Assembly: GCA_026120185.1 (NCBI GenBank)
Contig: JANUWF010002057.1
Coordinates: 434,001 to 498,000 of the forward strand
DNA from: Voacanga thouarsii
Taxonomy: Eukaryota; Streptophyta; Magnoliopsida; Gentianales; Apocynaceae
DNA length: 64,000 bases
Direction of reading: 5' to 3'
Part shown: positions 21,549 through 34,086 of the stretch, piece after piece
Layout: each line of letters starts with the position of its first letter
How positions within the stretch are numbered: position 1 is the first letter of the stretch
The notes under the pieces: model-generated
Database searches by the model: none
What the model was told of the DNA's origin: nothing
What the model saw: only the letters and a program-made list of their open reading frames with translations
Position numbers and translations under genes: made by a program

Positions 21549-24298
21549 ATCTCCCACTTGTACTATAAGACTAATTAAGTCCGTAGGTGCCCACCCCTAT
21601 GACGTCTAAGTATCTCTTGAAAATTCTCTCAGTCAAAGACTTGGTGAATGGATCAGCTAGATTGTTTTCGGAGGTAATCTGTTCCACTACGACTTCTTAT
21701 CTCTGGATGAAATCCCGGATCAGGTGGTACTTCCTCTCGATGTGCTTTCTCTTCTTGTGGTTCTTGGGTTCTTTGGATTGTGATACTGCTCCAGTGTTGT
21801 CGTAATACATCACAATCGACATGTCCATGTGTGGCACGACTCCAAGTTCTGAAAGGAAATTCTGGAGCTAGACTGCTTCCTTGTAAGCCTCCAAAGCTGC
21901 CACATACTCAGCTTCCATGGTTGAGTCAGCAATGCAAGATTGTTTGATACTCCTCTATGAAATGGCTCCTTCAGACAAGGTGAAAACATATCTATTAGTG
22001 GATTTTCTCTCATTCTTATTCGCCTAGAAGTCCGAGTTTGTGTATCCTGTAAGAACCAAGTTATCAGCCTTGTAAACTAGCATGTAATTTCTCGTTCCCT
22101 TGAGGTACTTGAGAATATGCTTTATAGCTTACCAATGAATCTCCCTAGGGTTTGACTGATATCTGCTAACCAAGCCTACGGCAAAGCAGATATCTGGCCT
22201 AGTACACAGCATGACGTACATGAGACTTCCCACAGCTGAAGCATAGGGAATCCTACTCATTCTGTCATTTTCTTCTTGAGACTTTAGACAGTTCCTTAAA
22301 GAAAAAGATAACCCATGTCTGTATGGAATTAGAGCTCCCTTGCATGAGTTCATGCTATACTTGGCCAACATCTTGTCAATGTATGCCGTTTGGGATAATC
22401 ATAACATTCTCTACTTCCTATTTCTAAGAAGTCTAATATTGAGAATGTAGCTGATTTCTCCCAAGTCCTTCATACTGAATTGACTAGACAGCCAAACCTT
22501 TGTAGATGACAATGACCCTACATCATTTCCAATGAGTAGAATGTCATTCACATACAAGATAAGAAAAATCACATTAATGCCTTCAAGTTTTCTGTACACG
22601 CATGGTTCATCCTTATTTTGAATAAAACCATAAGACTTTACAGTCTCATAAAAACGAATGTTCTATACTCTCGATGCTTGCTTAAGTCCATAAATGAACT
22701 TCTTAAGCTTGGAAACCATATGTTCTTGACCTTCAACAATAAAGCCTTCCGGTTGGGACATATAGATGTCTTCGCTAAGATGGCCATTTAAAAATGCCAT
22801 CTTGACATCCATTTGCCATATCTCATAGTCATAATCACATGTGATGGCAAGGAGGATGCAGATGGACTTAAGCATGGCTACCGGGGAAAAGGTTTTCTCA
22901 TAGTCGATTCTCTTTTTCTGAGTATACCCTTTCGCCGCAAGCCTAACTTTGAAGATTTCTACCTTCCCATCTACTCCCCTCTTTCTCTTGTATACCCATT
23001 TACACCCAATGGGTTTTATCCCTTCTGGTGAAGCTATAAGATCCCAAACCTGATTGAAGTACATAGACTCAATCTCGGCTTTCATTGCTTCATGCCATAG
23101 ATTTGCATCGACATCAGCAATAGCCTATTCGTATCTAGTGGGGTCTTGTTCCTGATGGTCGGAGACTAGCTTGAAAGCTTTTCTAGTCCATCTCTCTGGA
23201 ACTCTAGACACTTTCCCACTACGACGAAGCTCCATTTGTACAGGCTCTTGAGGCTGTGCCTCTTCTTGTTCTACAATCGGGTCAGCAGAAGTTGATTCCG
23301 AAAATAACTTCTCCTCAAGTTCCAACCTAATTAAACCTTTTGTGGAAGTACTCTGATCATCCTTTAAGTATCTAACATTGGTACTTACCAGTACTTTCTG
23401 CTCCTTAAGATGATAAAAGTAACCACCCTTTGTCCCTTTTGGATATTCAACAAAATAGCATAATTCTGATCTTGGTTTCAACTTGTCTCCCTTGACCAGT
23501 ACATAAGCTGGACAACCCCATATCTTGAGATGATTCAGACTTGGCTTACGTCCAGTCTACATCTCATAGGGAGTTTTAGGTACTGACTTGGAAGGCACCA
23601 AGTTCAGAATGTCTGACGCTGTTTCCAGGGCATATCCCAAAAAAGACACTAGAAGAGTAGCATGAGACATCATACTTCGAACCATTTCCATCAATGTCCT
23701 GTTCCTTCTCTCAGCTACTCCGTTCTGTTGGGGTGTCCCCAGCGCAGAAAGCTGGGATACTATCCCATAATGTACCATGTAGTCCTTGAATTCACTCAGG
23801 AGGTATTTTTCACCACGATCCGATCATAAGGCCTTGATCAATTTACCTGTCCGACGCTCCACTTCAGCCTTAAACTCTTTGAACTTGTTAAAAAAGTCAG
23901 ACTTGTGTCTTATCAGGTAAATAAAACCAAACTTCGTACAATCATCCGTAAAAGTGATAAAGTACTCAGAACCCCTTTAGTTGGTGCAGACAAGGGATCA
24001 CACACATCAGTGTGAACAAGATTCAATACCTCTTTGGCTCTATTCACCTTAAGGGTAAATGACCTTTTGGTCATCTTTCCCATTAGGCAAGATTCACACT
24101 GAGGCCAATTTTTCAATCTCAATGAGCCCAAAAGCCCATTATGGATTAACCTCTAAATCATAGTTAAATTGATATGACCCAACCTCAAATGCCAAAAATA
24201 AGAGTCATTGACATTAGTCTTTCTCTTACTTGTTAAAGGTTCAGATTGAGCGTTATTTAATTGATTATTAATAGGGTTTAAGAAAAATAGATTCTCAT
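21549..24298 (-). pseudogene. Copia-C pol: pre-integrase, integrase, RT, RNase H
   Basis: Minus-strand coding from about 24298: YFWHLRLGHINL and CESCLMGKMTKRSF (pre-integrase, about 24080-24200), LVHTDVCDPL (integrase Asp), GTPQQNGVAERRNRTLMEM (integrase Glu region, about 23680-23745), CKWVYKRKRGVDGKVEIF (RT start, about 22960), MDVKMAFLNGHL and EDIYMSQPEGF, then LYVNDILLIGND (about 22555), where the catalytic YVDD is YVND. RNase H pieces include RIPYASAVGSLMYVMLCTRP (about 22200-22260). The polypurine tract GTGGGAGAT precedes the LTR. Several stops; inactive. Confidence 0.9.
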
Positions 24299-26046
24299 AC
24301 ATCTTCGAAATCAACTTTTTCAGACTCGATTATGGAAAAAGAAGAGGTACAGTCTCAAGAACTTGTACAAGCGGAGCGTTGTCATAGTAGGAGGGTATCT
24401 AAAGTTCCAGAAAGATGGATAGGAGAGGCTTTCGAGCTGGTTTCTGACCATCAGGAATAAGATCGCACTAAATACGAGGAGGCTATTGCTGATGCTGATA
24501 CAGATTTATGGCATGAAGCAATGAAAGTCGAGATTGAGTTTATGCACTTCAATTAGATTTGGAATCTTGTAGCTTCACCTAAAGGGATAAAACCCATTAG
24601 AGGTAAGAGGCTATACAAGAGGAAGAGGGGAGTAGATGTGAAGGTAGAAACCTTCAAAGTTAGGCTTGTGGCGAAAAGGTATATTCAGAAAGAGGGAATC
24701 GATTATGATAAAATATTTTTTCTGGTAGCCATGTTTAAGTCTATACATATCCTCCTTACTATTGCATGTCATTACGACTATAAGATATGGTAAATGGATG
24801 TCAAGACAGCATTTTTTGATGGTCATCTTAACGAAGACATCTATATGTCCCAACCGGAAGGTTTTATAACTAAAGGCTAGGAACATATGGTCCGCAAGTT
24901 TAAGAAGTCCATTTATAGACTTAAACAGACATCTAGAATATGAAACATTCATTTTGGAGAAACTGTAAAGTCTTATGATTTTATTCAAAACGAGAATGAA
25001 GCATGCGTGTATAGGAAATTGAAATGCATAAATCTAATTTTTCCTGTCCTATATGTAGATGACATTCTAATCATTGGGAATGATATAGGGACATTGTTAT
25101 CTACTAAGGTTTGGCTGCCTAGTCAATTTACTATGAAGGACTTATGAGAAGCCAGTTACATTTTCGGGATTAAGTTTCTTAGAAATAGGAAGTAGAGAAT
25201 GTTAAAATTATCCCAAATGACATACATTGACAAGATGTTGGCAAAGTTTAGTATGGACTTATGCAAGGGAGCTCTAATCCCTTGCAAATATGGGTTGTCT
25301 TTTTGTTCGAAGGACTGTTTTAAGTCTCAAGAGGAAAAAGATAAGATGAGTAGGATTCCTAACGCTACGACTGTGGGAAGTCTCATATATGTCATGGAGT
25401 GCACTAGGCTAGATATCTGTTTTGTCGTAAGTTTAGTTAGCAGATATCAGTCAAACCATAGGGAGGTTCATTGTCAAGCTGTAAAGTATATTCTTAAGTA
25501 CCTCAATGGTACGAAAGATTATATGGTGGTTTATTGGGCTGATGACTTAGTTCTTATTGGATATACAGACTCAGATTTTCAGGCAGATAAAGATGAGAGA
25601 AAATCCACTAGTGGACATGTCTTCACCTTGTATAGAGGAGCTGTTTCATGGTGGAGTATCAAGCCATCTTGTATTGCTGACTCAACCATAGAAGCTGTAT
25701 GTGGCAACTTCGAAAGCATCCAAGGAAGCAGTCTAGCTCTAGAAGGAACTTGGAATTGTGTCGCACATAGATAGACCGATTGTGGTGTATTGCGACAACT
25801 CTGGAGCAGTCTCGCAATCCAAAAAATCCAGGAATCATAAGAAGGGGAAGTACATCCAGAGAAAGTACCACCTGATCCAGGATTTTATTCAGAGACGGGA
25901 AATCGTTGTAGAACAGATAGCCTCGGAGAACAACCTAGCAAATCCCTTCACCAAGCCTTTGGCTGAGAGAGTCTTCAAGAGACACTTAGACGCTATAAGG
26001 GTGGGCATCTACAGACTTTCTTAGTCTTAGAGTGCAAGAGGGAGAT
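24299..26046 (+). pseudogene. Copia-B pol, downstream part: RT, RNase H and polypurine tract
   Basis: Plus-strand coding resumes after Copia-C. RT pieces: SKVPERWIGEAF (about 24400), RLYKRKRGVDVKVETFKVRL (about 24610-24665), MDVKTAFFDGHLNEDIYMSQ (about 24795-24855), intact YVDD in LYVDDILIIGND (about 25050). RNase H: RIPNATTVGSLIYVMECTR, DSDFQADKDERKSTSG (about 25570-25610), YCDNSGAVSQ (about 25785) and ENNLANPFTKPLAERVFKRH (about 25930-25985). A purine tract AGAGGGAGAT ends at 26046. At least seven in-frame stops; inactive. Confidence 0.9.
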
Positions 26047-28280
26047 TATTGGAATATATGCCCTCTAGACTAGTTTATCTGATGTAATTATTGAATTTAT
26101 TAATAAACAAATTTATTTTCAAAATTTATTTGTGAATTTACATTTTATTTGTGTACGATTTTCTTTTGGAAAAGACCTATTGTGTTTAAGTAAGTGATCC
26201 ATATGAATGGTGGTCTTTCACAGTAAGGTATGGATCATGAGTTACTTGACACATAAATGTTTGTTCTTAACCAATTGATGAGAATGAGAATCTCATTATA
26301 TTTAGATTATTATGTTATGAATTCTAAATGGGGAATGACTTACCTTTAGCCAGTGAGTAGTCCACTCATTTCATAACATGAGTGTATTTCAAATACGTAG
26401 AACAAGACCTCTAATAGTGGTTTCTAAAAGTACTATTTAAAAAAACCCAAACTATTACTGCTACAGCGTGGACTAATACTCTATTGCTTGAGTATGAGTT
26501 GGTAGTCTGACGAAACTGGAAGTATATACGTTGATATATTGTAGTTGAGGTTCTTTCGTAGAGCCGATATACTTGTATGTTGGGTATATATGACTAGTCA
26601 GTTAAAACAGACTTGTATAAGATAGCTTCTGTGCTATATCACCCTTATGACTGTTCAAATGATCTAATTATCCAGGGCCCTGGGGAATATGACTTTGATG
26701 TTTACTTTAGGGTAACTCTCTTGAAAAGTGAAAATATTTCAAGAGTCGTGAATCATTGGACTAGAGGTCTAAGGATGGTAGATATCTATTAGAGAGGTGT
26801 TAGTACACTCATTCTCTCTAAATGCACGGCGATGCGTAGAGGGATATTTTAATCATTACACCTATATGTCGAAGATTTTGCTAACGCAACATTATCCTTG
26901 GGGTTAATATTTTCTTATGGTGATGTTAGGAAATATTTAAAATGTAAAACCTAACTATTTATATAGTAGGGGTATTTTGATCATTTTAGTAGCCAAGGCG
27001 ATGTGCTTTTTAGTCTCCAAAATGGCCTTTAAGTCTTGACAGAAATAAGTCTTGCTAATTTGGATGTTTACTTTAGGATAACTCTCTTGGAAAGTGAAAA
27101 CATTTTAGGAGTCGTGAATCATTGGATTAGAGGTCTAGGGATGGTAGATGTCTATTAGAGAGGTGTTAGTACACTCCTCTCTAAATGCACGACGATGCGT
27201 AGAGGGGTATTTTAGTCATTACACCTGTAGGCCGAAAACTTTTCTAACGCAACATTATCCTTGGGGTCAATATTTTCTTATGGTGATATTAGGAAATATT
27301 TAAAATGTAAAATATAGTTATTTATATAGCAATGGTATTTTGATTATTTTAGTAACCAATGCGATGTGCCTTTTGGTCTTCGGAATGGCCTTTAAGTCCT
27401 GATAGATTTTAGTTAAGAAATAAGTCTTGCTAATTATGGGTTTTATTTTATTTTATTTAAATAGTCTAATTTACTATTGGACTAGAATAAAATAAAATGC
27501 CTGAGAGAGAGTATATATTTTATCTAGCTTAATTAGTTAATTAATTATTCAGGGCCCAAGACTCGGATTGAATAATTAAAAAATTAATCTAGATATAAAC
27601 TAGATAAAAGGTCTGATATTTTATATTAATTTATTTGGGCTTTTTAATTATTTATTAGGCTGTTTAATGAAGCCTAAAAAATAAATAATTGAGATTTATT
27701 ATTTATGGGTGTTCAAATCCAAGAATAAATAATTTTATCTGGCCCAATGAATAAGACCAAGGGTAAAATAATTTTTTAAAAAAATTAAATTAAATAATTA
27801 ATTAAAAAAAAACAACAGGGGATGAATCCCGTGTTGCTTTACGTGAAGGATAACAGAAAGTATGGGCTTTCTGTTTTCATGCGGTTGTTTTCTCTCTCAA
27901 TGAAGGATTGAAAATGAAGAGGAAATCATGCAAATGTTTTCTAGCTTTTCATTTGGTAAAGAAACCCATTTTTGGTGACTTATACGAATTCTGTAAAGCA
28001 TTCACAGAAACCCAAAGAAAGCATTCATAGAGGCCAAAAGCATTGTAAACTCACATCTTGAAACTTTCACCGGCAGTGCTACGGGCACCATTTCGGAAGA
28101 TCAAAGGCTTTACGTGAATGAGCTACAGTCGACGTTTACAAGGACGTGATCCAATAGTTTCAAACATCCTTGTATAGACATCTACATCAGTGCGAAAAAG
28201 GGTCATTCAATTACGGAGGTAAATTTTTTGTTTTGCTAGCATGCTTTCAGTTTGATGATTTTTGTCATTTTAAGCCTTCA
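26047..28280 (+). repeat. 3' LTR of Copia-B with internal 366-bp tandem duplication
   Basis: 2234 bp, 351 bp longer than the 5' LTR. Its first bases are TATTGGAATATATG where the partner has TGTTGG, so the terminal dinucleotide is mutated. Units 26697-27062 and 27063-27428 are tandem copies, both starting GATGTTTACTTTAG. Confidence 0.88.
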
Positions 28281-29590
28281 TGAGCACCTCATGCAGACAC
28301 ACTAAGCGTATAAACTTCTTGTCCAACAATTTCTGAAGTTGAACCTTCAATTTCCGTAGCTCAGCTGATGCCATGCGATATGGTGCTTTCGAAATTGGTT
28401 CAACTCTTGGAATCAAGTTGATTTCGAAGTCGACCTCTCTCTCAGGTGGTACGTTTGGCAGATCTTCTGAAAACACATCCTAGAACTCATTCACTATTGG
28501 AATATCCTCAATTCGCGGTTCTTGCTTCTTTGTCTCCACCACACTAGCCAAGTAAGCCTTGCATCCTTTACGCAAATTCTTGTGAACCCTAATTGCGGAA
28601 ATTACTGGCATAGATCTTTTGCCCACTACTCTACCTTCATTCTAGAAATGGAAAATAGCTCTGCTCGGTAAGGCAAATTGTACCTTCTTCTCCCGGCAAT
28701 CCACTAAAGTATGATTATTAGCCAACCAGTCCATATTCAAAATCACCTAAAAATCAAACATATTAATGTGAATTAGGTTTGCATCAAGCTCCTCATCCCC
28801 AATTACTAGCCGACATCCCTTATGCACCAGGTTAGACACCAAAACTTTTTCATTGGGTACTGCTACTTTATATGAGTTAACTAAATGGGTAGGACCTGAC
28901 TTTAAGGCATTAGCAAATCTATGGGATATGAATGAATGCGATACTCCACAATCAAATAACACAATAGCAGACACATAATTAATTAGAAGTGTACCTATCA
29001 CCACATCATCTGCTGTCTTAGCCTTCTCCTGGGTAAGAGCAAACATTCGAGCATTGGCCTTCTATCTTTGATCCCTTGCCTTGGGTTGCTGTGCACTGCT
29101 TGCGGTCTAAGTCGGTTTGATAGCTGGCTTAGGACACTGTCCAATCTTATGAACCATCTTTCTGCATCAGAAACAACCACCTGAAGCCCACCTGCACTCT
29201 CCCAAGTACCTCCTGTCACAAGTGGTTCATTCCTTAAATAAAGTGTTGGCATTAGAAGCTGTAGATCCTGCTGCACTCCCTACCGTTGCCCTGAAATAGT
29301 TGGCCTGGGCTAACTAGGAAAAGCTCTCCTCTTCGCATCAGGCTGACCCGACAATGCCAGTCTAAACCTCTGTCCCTGGCTGAACCCCGCCCTGGTACTC
29401 TATCCCTAACTGATTGCTAGCCTGGACCCTTGTTCCTGACTAAATACCAATTTGGATCTCTTTCTATCCTTATTCGTGTCAGATCTTCTGAACTTAGCTT
29501 CGATGTCTAAGCTTCTCTGATAGGCTTCTTTGTAGGTATTAGGTCTAATTGCAGACAACCTTCTGCGAATCTGGGCCAACAAACCATGCA
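28281..29590 (-). pseudogene. Gypsy RT start, protease and gag (middle part)
   Basis: Minus-strand coding between Copia-B and the solo LTR. RT start reads [19 protein letters not shown] and [18 protein letters not shown] (28300-28476), then VSA-stop-GA where the family has a Trp before Gly-Ala, at the Copia-B insertion point. Protease has AIVLFDCGVSHSFISHRFAN (about 28905-28965), with Asp-Cys-Gly in place of the usual Asp-Ser/Thr-Gly. Gag has LLAQIRRRLSAIRPNTYKEA (about 29520-29580). Stops between these blocks show it is dead. Confidence 0.88.
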
Positions 29591-31114
29591 CAAACTGTTA
29601 GGATTCGTGAACTCCTAAACACAAAAAACATCCACGAATCCCTTCCGAGGACCCAAGCCAAACGATTAAGACGATCTAGGGATTATAGAATTACCTCTGT
29701 TTGGCATAATCAAGATTTTTTGAATTCTGATTTTTTGTCATACGTGCAACTCGAACGATTACCAGATGTTGCAATGTGCGAACGCCCTCTATTGGATACA
29801 CACGGCGAACCAACTCGTTATCTTGGGAGTGTTAGCGCCTAGGGTTTGAGAGGCTTAAATTTTTTTGGTGAATGGAGGCACGAATATTTTCTTAACAGAG
29901 AGCACTTCTTGAGAAGACGGCTAGTGTTTTCTTTTAAAACTACCCGAACCTTTTGGAGTCCAACTCTAATAATATCTTATAATTTATTTTTTAATTTAAA
30001 TTCAAATTAAATTAAAACTAATATGATAAGATTTTGCCATTATCTCGATAATTTAACAAATTAATTTACCAAATCAGATTCTTACAATTTGGACATCATC
30101 CAAATACATCAAATGTGGATATATTTTCAAATTCATTGTATCTGGTCAAATTTCTAGGTTTGATTAACTTAGGCATATTTTCAGATTCATCGAACCTGAT
30201 TACCAGAAAAATAACCTAACGAGTTCGCTTGTTGTGTGACCCTATAAGTTCATTTAACACTGGTAGTGTGCCTAAATTATTTATAAATGACCCATAAGTC
30301 ATAAGCGGTTTCTAACAAAATATTTTAACTATCCAAGTTAAATGAAGATCAGTGATTTCTTTGAATCAAACCATAACTTTTTATTTAGTCCTTTTGTTAT
30401 ACGATATCCAGATTAAGCATAAGGTATGGAGCATGTCATCCTTATTAAGCTTAATCAATTATTTCTTGATCTCATAGTAGATTGTTCAAACAAATGATAT
30501 CAATATCTCAAATTGATATATTTGAGCACGACCATGCATTTTAACAATTTAACTCATCAAGGGGCCCATAGATATCTCTGCCATAATTGAGAGGGACAAA
30601 TTCCTTCACTATCAATTATATTCCTTTCATTGGTTTATTATATATCCAATAGTGGTCTAATTTATTATTTGGTTAAAGACAACTTTAGACAACGTCAAAA
30701 TATAGAATTTATCAAGTAGGAAATTATGATGAATTCAGGTCGAAGGACTTTTAATATCATTATGGCTAAAAAGTACTTATGACATGTTCCATGAAGTACT
30801 CTCACAGTGGATCATATCTAATATAATGTTCTCTAACATTTATTTATGTTTTAATTTGATATCACATATATTCATGACCAGTAAAACATAGCCATCAAGT
30901 CACAAATATACTAATTTTAATTTACTATTGTTCCACTAATAATAATCGATTAGGGATAGTTCAAGAATAGTCATTGTATTGATTGTAGGGTTTTACAATC
31001 AAATCACATATTTGATGACTACAAAACTAAATGCACTATTTATGGAAAGAATGCCTTGCATTATTACATAATACATAATGACAATAGTATACGTACAAAT
31101 TGACTCTACGGCAT

Positions 31115-32642
31115 TGTTGGGGATATGCCCTAGAGTCAATTTGTACTTATACTATTGTCATTATGTTTTATATAATATGAGGCTTTCCTTTCCATGAATA
31201 GTGAGTTTTATTTTGTTGGTCATCAAGTACGTGACTTGATAGTAAAACCCTATAATGAATACAATGACTATTCTAAAACTGTCCATGATCGATTATTATT
31301 ATTGAAATAATAATAAATTAAGATTAGTATGTTTGTGACTTGATGGCTATGTTTTACTGGCCATGGATATTTGTGATATCGAGTCAAGACATAAATAAAT
31401 GTTAGAGAACATTGTATTGGACATGACCCACTGTGAGAGTATTTCATGGAATATGTCATAAGTACTTTCTAGCCATAATAATATTGAAAGTCTTTCGACC
31501 TAAATTCATCATAGTTTCCTACTTGATAAATTCTATATTTTGACATTGTCTAAAGTTGTCTTTAATCAGATAATAAATTAGACTACTGTTGGATATAGAA
31601 TAAATCAAGGAGAGGAATATGATTGATTGTGAAGGAATTTGTCCCTCTCAGTTATGGGAGAGATATCTATGGGCCCCTTGATAAGTTGGACTGTTAAAAA
31701 TGCATGGCCGTGCTCAAATATATCAATCTAAGATATTGATATCATTTGTTTGAACAGTCTACTATGAAATCAAGAAATAATTGATTAAGCTTAATAAGGA
31801 TGACATGCTCCGTGCCTTATGCTTAATCTGGATATCGCGTGACAAAAGGACTAAATATAAAATTATGGTTTGGTTCAAAGAGATCACCGATCTTCATTTA
31901 ACCTGGATAGTTATAATGTTTTGCTAGAAACCGCTTATAACTTGTGGGCCATTTAAATATGATTTAGGTACACTGCCAGTGTTAAATGAACCTATAGGGT
32001 CACACAATAAGCGAACTTGTTAGGTTATTTTTTTTTGTAATCAGGTTCAATGAATCTGGAAATATGTCTAAGTTAATCGTACTTAGAAAATTTACCAGAT
32101 ACAATGAATCTGGAAATATGTCCACATTCGATGTATCTGGATGATGTCCAGATTATAAGAATTTGACTCGGTAAATTAATTAGTTAAATTACCGAGATAA
32201 TGGCAGAATCTTATCATATCAGTTTAAATTTAATTTGAATTTAAATTAGAATATGATAAGATATTATTAGGGTTGGACTCTAAGAGGTTCGGGGGTTTTT
32301 AAGAAAACCCTAGCCGTCTTTTCAATAGTCCAATTTTTCGGTTGAGAACATTCGTGCCATTCTCTACCAGAAAAGAAAAAAAAAAGCCTCTCAAACCCTA
32401 GGCGCTAGCACTCCCCAGGTATCGAGTAAGTTCGCGGTGTGTATCCGATAGAGGACGTTCGCATACAGCAGCGTCTGGTGATTGTTCGGGTTGAACGTAC
32501 AACAGCGCAATCAAAATCGAAGGATTTCGATTACAGCAACCAGAGGTAATTCTTACACCTTAGATCTTCTTAATCATTTACTTGGGTCCTCGGGAGGGAT
32601 TCGTGGATGTTTTCCGCGTTTAGGAGTCCACGAATTCCAACA
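31115..32642 (+). repeat. 5' LTR of Copia-E
   Basis: Starts TGTTGGGGATATGCCC, ends CGAATTCCAACA. It abuts the inverted solo LTR with no spacer, so 29596-31114 and this LTR form a head-to-head inverted repeat of about 1.5 kb per arm. Confidence 0.95.
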
Positions 32643-32643
32643 G

Positions 32644-32655
32644 TGGTATCAGAGC
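32644..32655 (+). other. Primer-binding site of Copia-E
   Basis: TGGTATCAGAGC, initiator tRNA-Met type, one base after the LTR end. Confidence 0.92.
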
Positions 32656-33099
32656 AACTTGCTAAACGATTAGGTTGATTCATCTGTGTTAATCGTATTG
32701 TTGAATACATGTATAATATGTATATATGAATTTAACCGGTATGTATCAGCATGTTTGCATGATTATGATTTTAGAATACTTAGCATGCAGACTGCCTGAA
32801 TTAGGTTTAATGTGTGCGTCTTAGTCACCTGATCAGACCAGATTAGTTGCAGATTGTCTGTAAATTGGTCTGTTTTAATATGATATGGTATCGTAAGCAT
32901 GCTATCCGTCGTTCTATATTTGCGAATTGCTTTTATTAATCGGCCATGATAATATGTTATCTGTAAAAATATGATTAAAAGAACGCATATTGTCTGTAAT
33001 ATGAATTTTCACGGTGATGGTTACTAAGGGGTCCGAACGTTAATTTGATTAATTTTCGAAAATCGGAAGGCAAAATCTCATTCAATGAGAGTAGGAAAA

Positions 33100-33225
33100 A
33101 TCGTTTTTCCTTCCGGGGGCGCTGCCCCCTTGACCCCCACCCGCTGACCGGCCAGCGGGACCTCCACTAGGGGCGCTGCCCCTTGACCCCGCCAGGGGCA
33201 TTGCCCCTTGGAACCCCAACTAACT
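33100..33225 (+). repeat. GC-rich GGGGCGCTGCCCC repeats in the Copia-E leader
   Basis: Three to four self-complementary units (GGGGGCGCTGCCCCC, GGGGCGCTGCCCC, GGGGCATTGCCCC), each followed by TTGACCCC or TTGGAACCCC. They are embedded in AT-rich leader DNA and each can fold as a small hairpin in the RNA. Similar motifs occur in leaders of other plant copia elements. Function unknown. Confidence 0.8.
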
Positions 33226-34086
33226 GTTCGTTGTGTGTTATTCGTCAGTGTTTTTGATTGTAGTTGTGGATTATTTTGAATAGTGCATAGCATGACCCGT
33301 TTTATCCCAATGTGATTGGCTGGTTACATTATGGTTGTTTTAAGTTGTAATTTTTAAATACGGCCTGCGTGTCGTTTTTCATTGTTGTAAAATTGTACTG
33401 CTTTCCTAGAATAGGAATTATTTTAATTTTACTATCCAATATAAAAGAAGACGGCAGCCGACATTTACAACCAAGGAGGAGTATGCTCAAGGCATTAGAG
33501 AATGCTTAAGGAGTTCACATACCTAGATTGACCACCTTGATCATTACTTTGCTCGTGATGATCAACATAGGTTATGGGCTATGCTATGTCACTTTTATTT
33601 ATGTCTTACATGCATATTTGATATGTTTATTTCCTGCTTACTACAATCAAATTTAAAAAAAAAAAAAGAAAAAAAAATTAAGTGTTAAATGCCTTCCAAA
33701 ATCAAACACCTGTTATTACTTGGATCATCATATGGTCATTCCTACCAAAGTAGGATGCTTTTGATTATTTGAGTGAGATAAGATGGAAAATAGTTTTCCA
33801 TATGTTTGATATGGTTTGACTTAACTAGGCTATCAAAATGGTTTTGGGCCCAGGGCATTTTATCAGATATTTTTAGCCGGGACATTTGATGTCTATCTCA
33901 TTTAAAATTAGAGTTTTATTTAATTATAAGATTAAAGTCAAATCTTACTTATGATTAAAATAAAATATTTTTCCCCACTACGAAACATCAAAATGTTGAA
34001 GTTTCAAAAAGTTTAAATGCTTTTAGTGGGAGTTTTTCGTTAGAGTCTCAAAAATTAATTACTTTGAATATTTTTGTATGTAGATA

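Larger units (their letters stand above)
19740..24298 (-). mobile_element. Copia-C: truncated inverted copia element inside Copia-B
   Basis: A minus-strand element with only its 3' half: LTR (19740-21548), polypurine tract (21549-21560) and pol back to the pre-integrase region (24298). There the sequence switches abruptly to plus-strand Copia-B coding. Its 5' LTR and gag, and the Copia-B integrase, are missing, so a deletion removed both across the right boundary. The base run AGCAC precedes the left end; no matching duplication is found on the right. Confidence 0.82.
14252..28280 (+). mobile_element. Copia-B: Ty1/copia element inserted in the gypsy RT
   Basis: Plus-strand element with LTRs 14252-16134 and 26047-28280, PBS at 16137-16148, a long leader, gag-protease (18575-19739), RT-RNase H (24299-26024) and polypurine tract (26038-26046). 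Flanks are GAAGC on the left and TGAGC on the right, each one change from GGAGC, which is what the conserved gypsy RT coding sequence would read. The gypsy frame resumes on both sides. Protease end and integrase are lost where Copia-C sits. Many stops show it is inactive. Confidence 0.88.
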
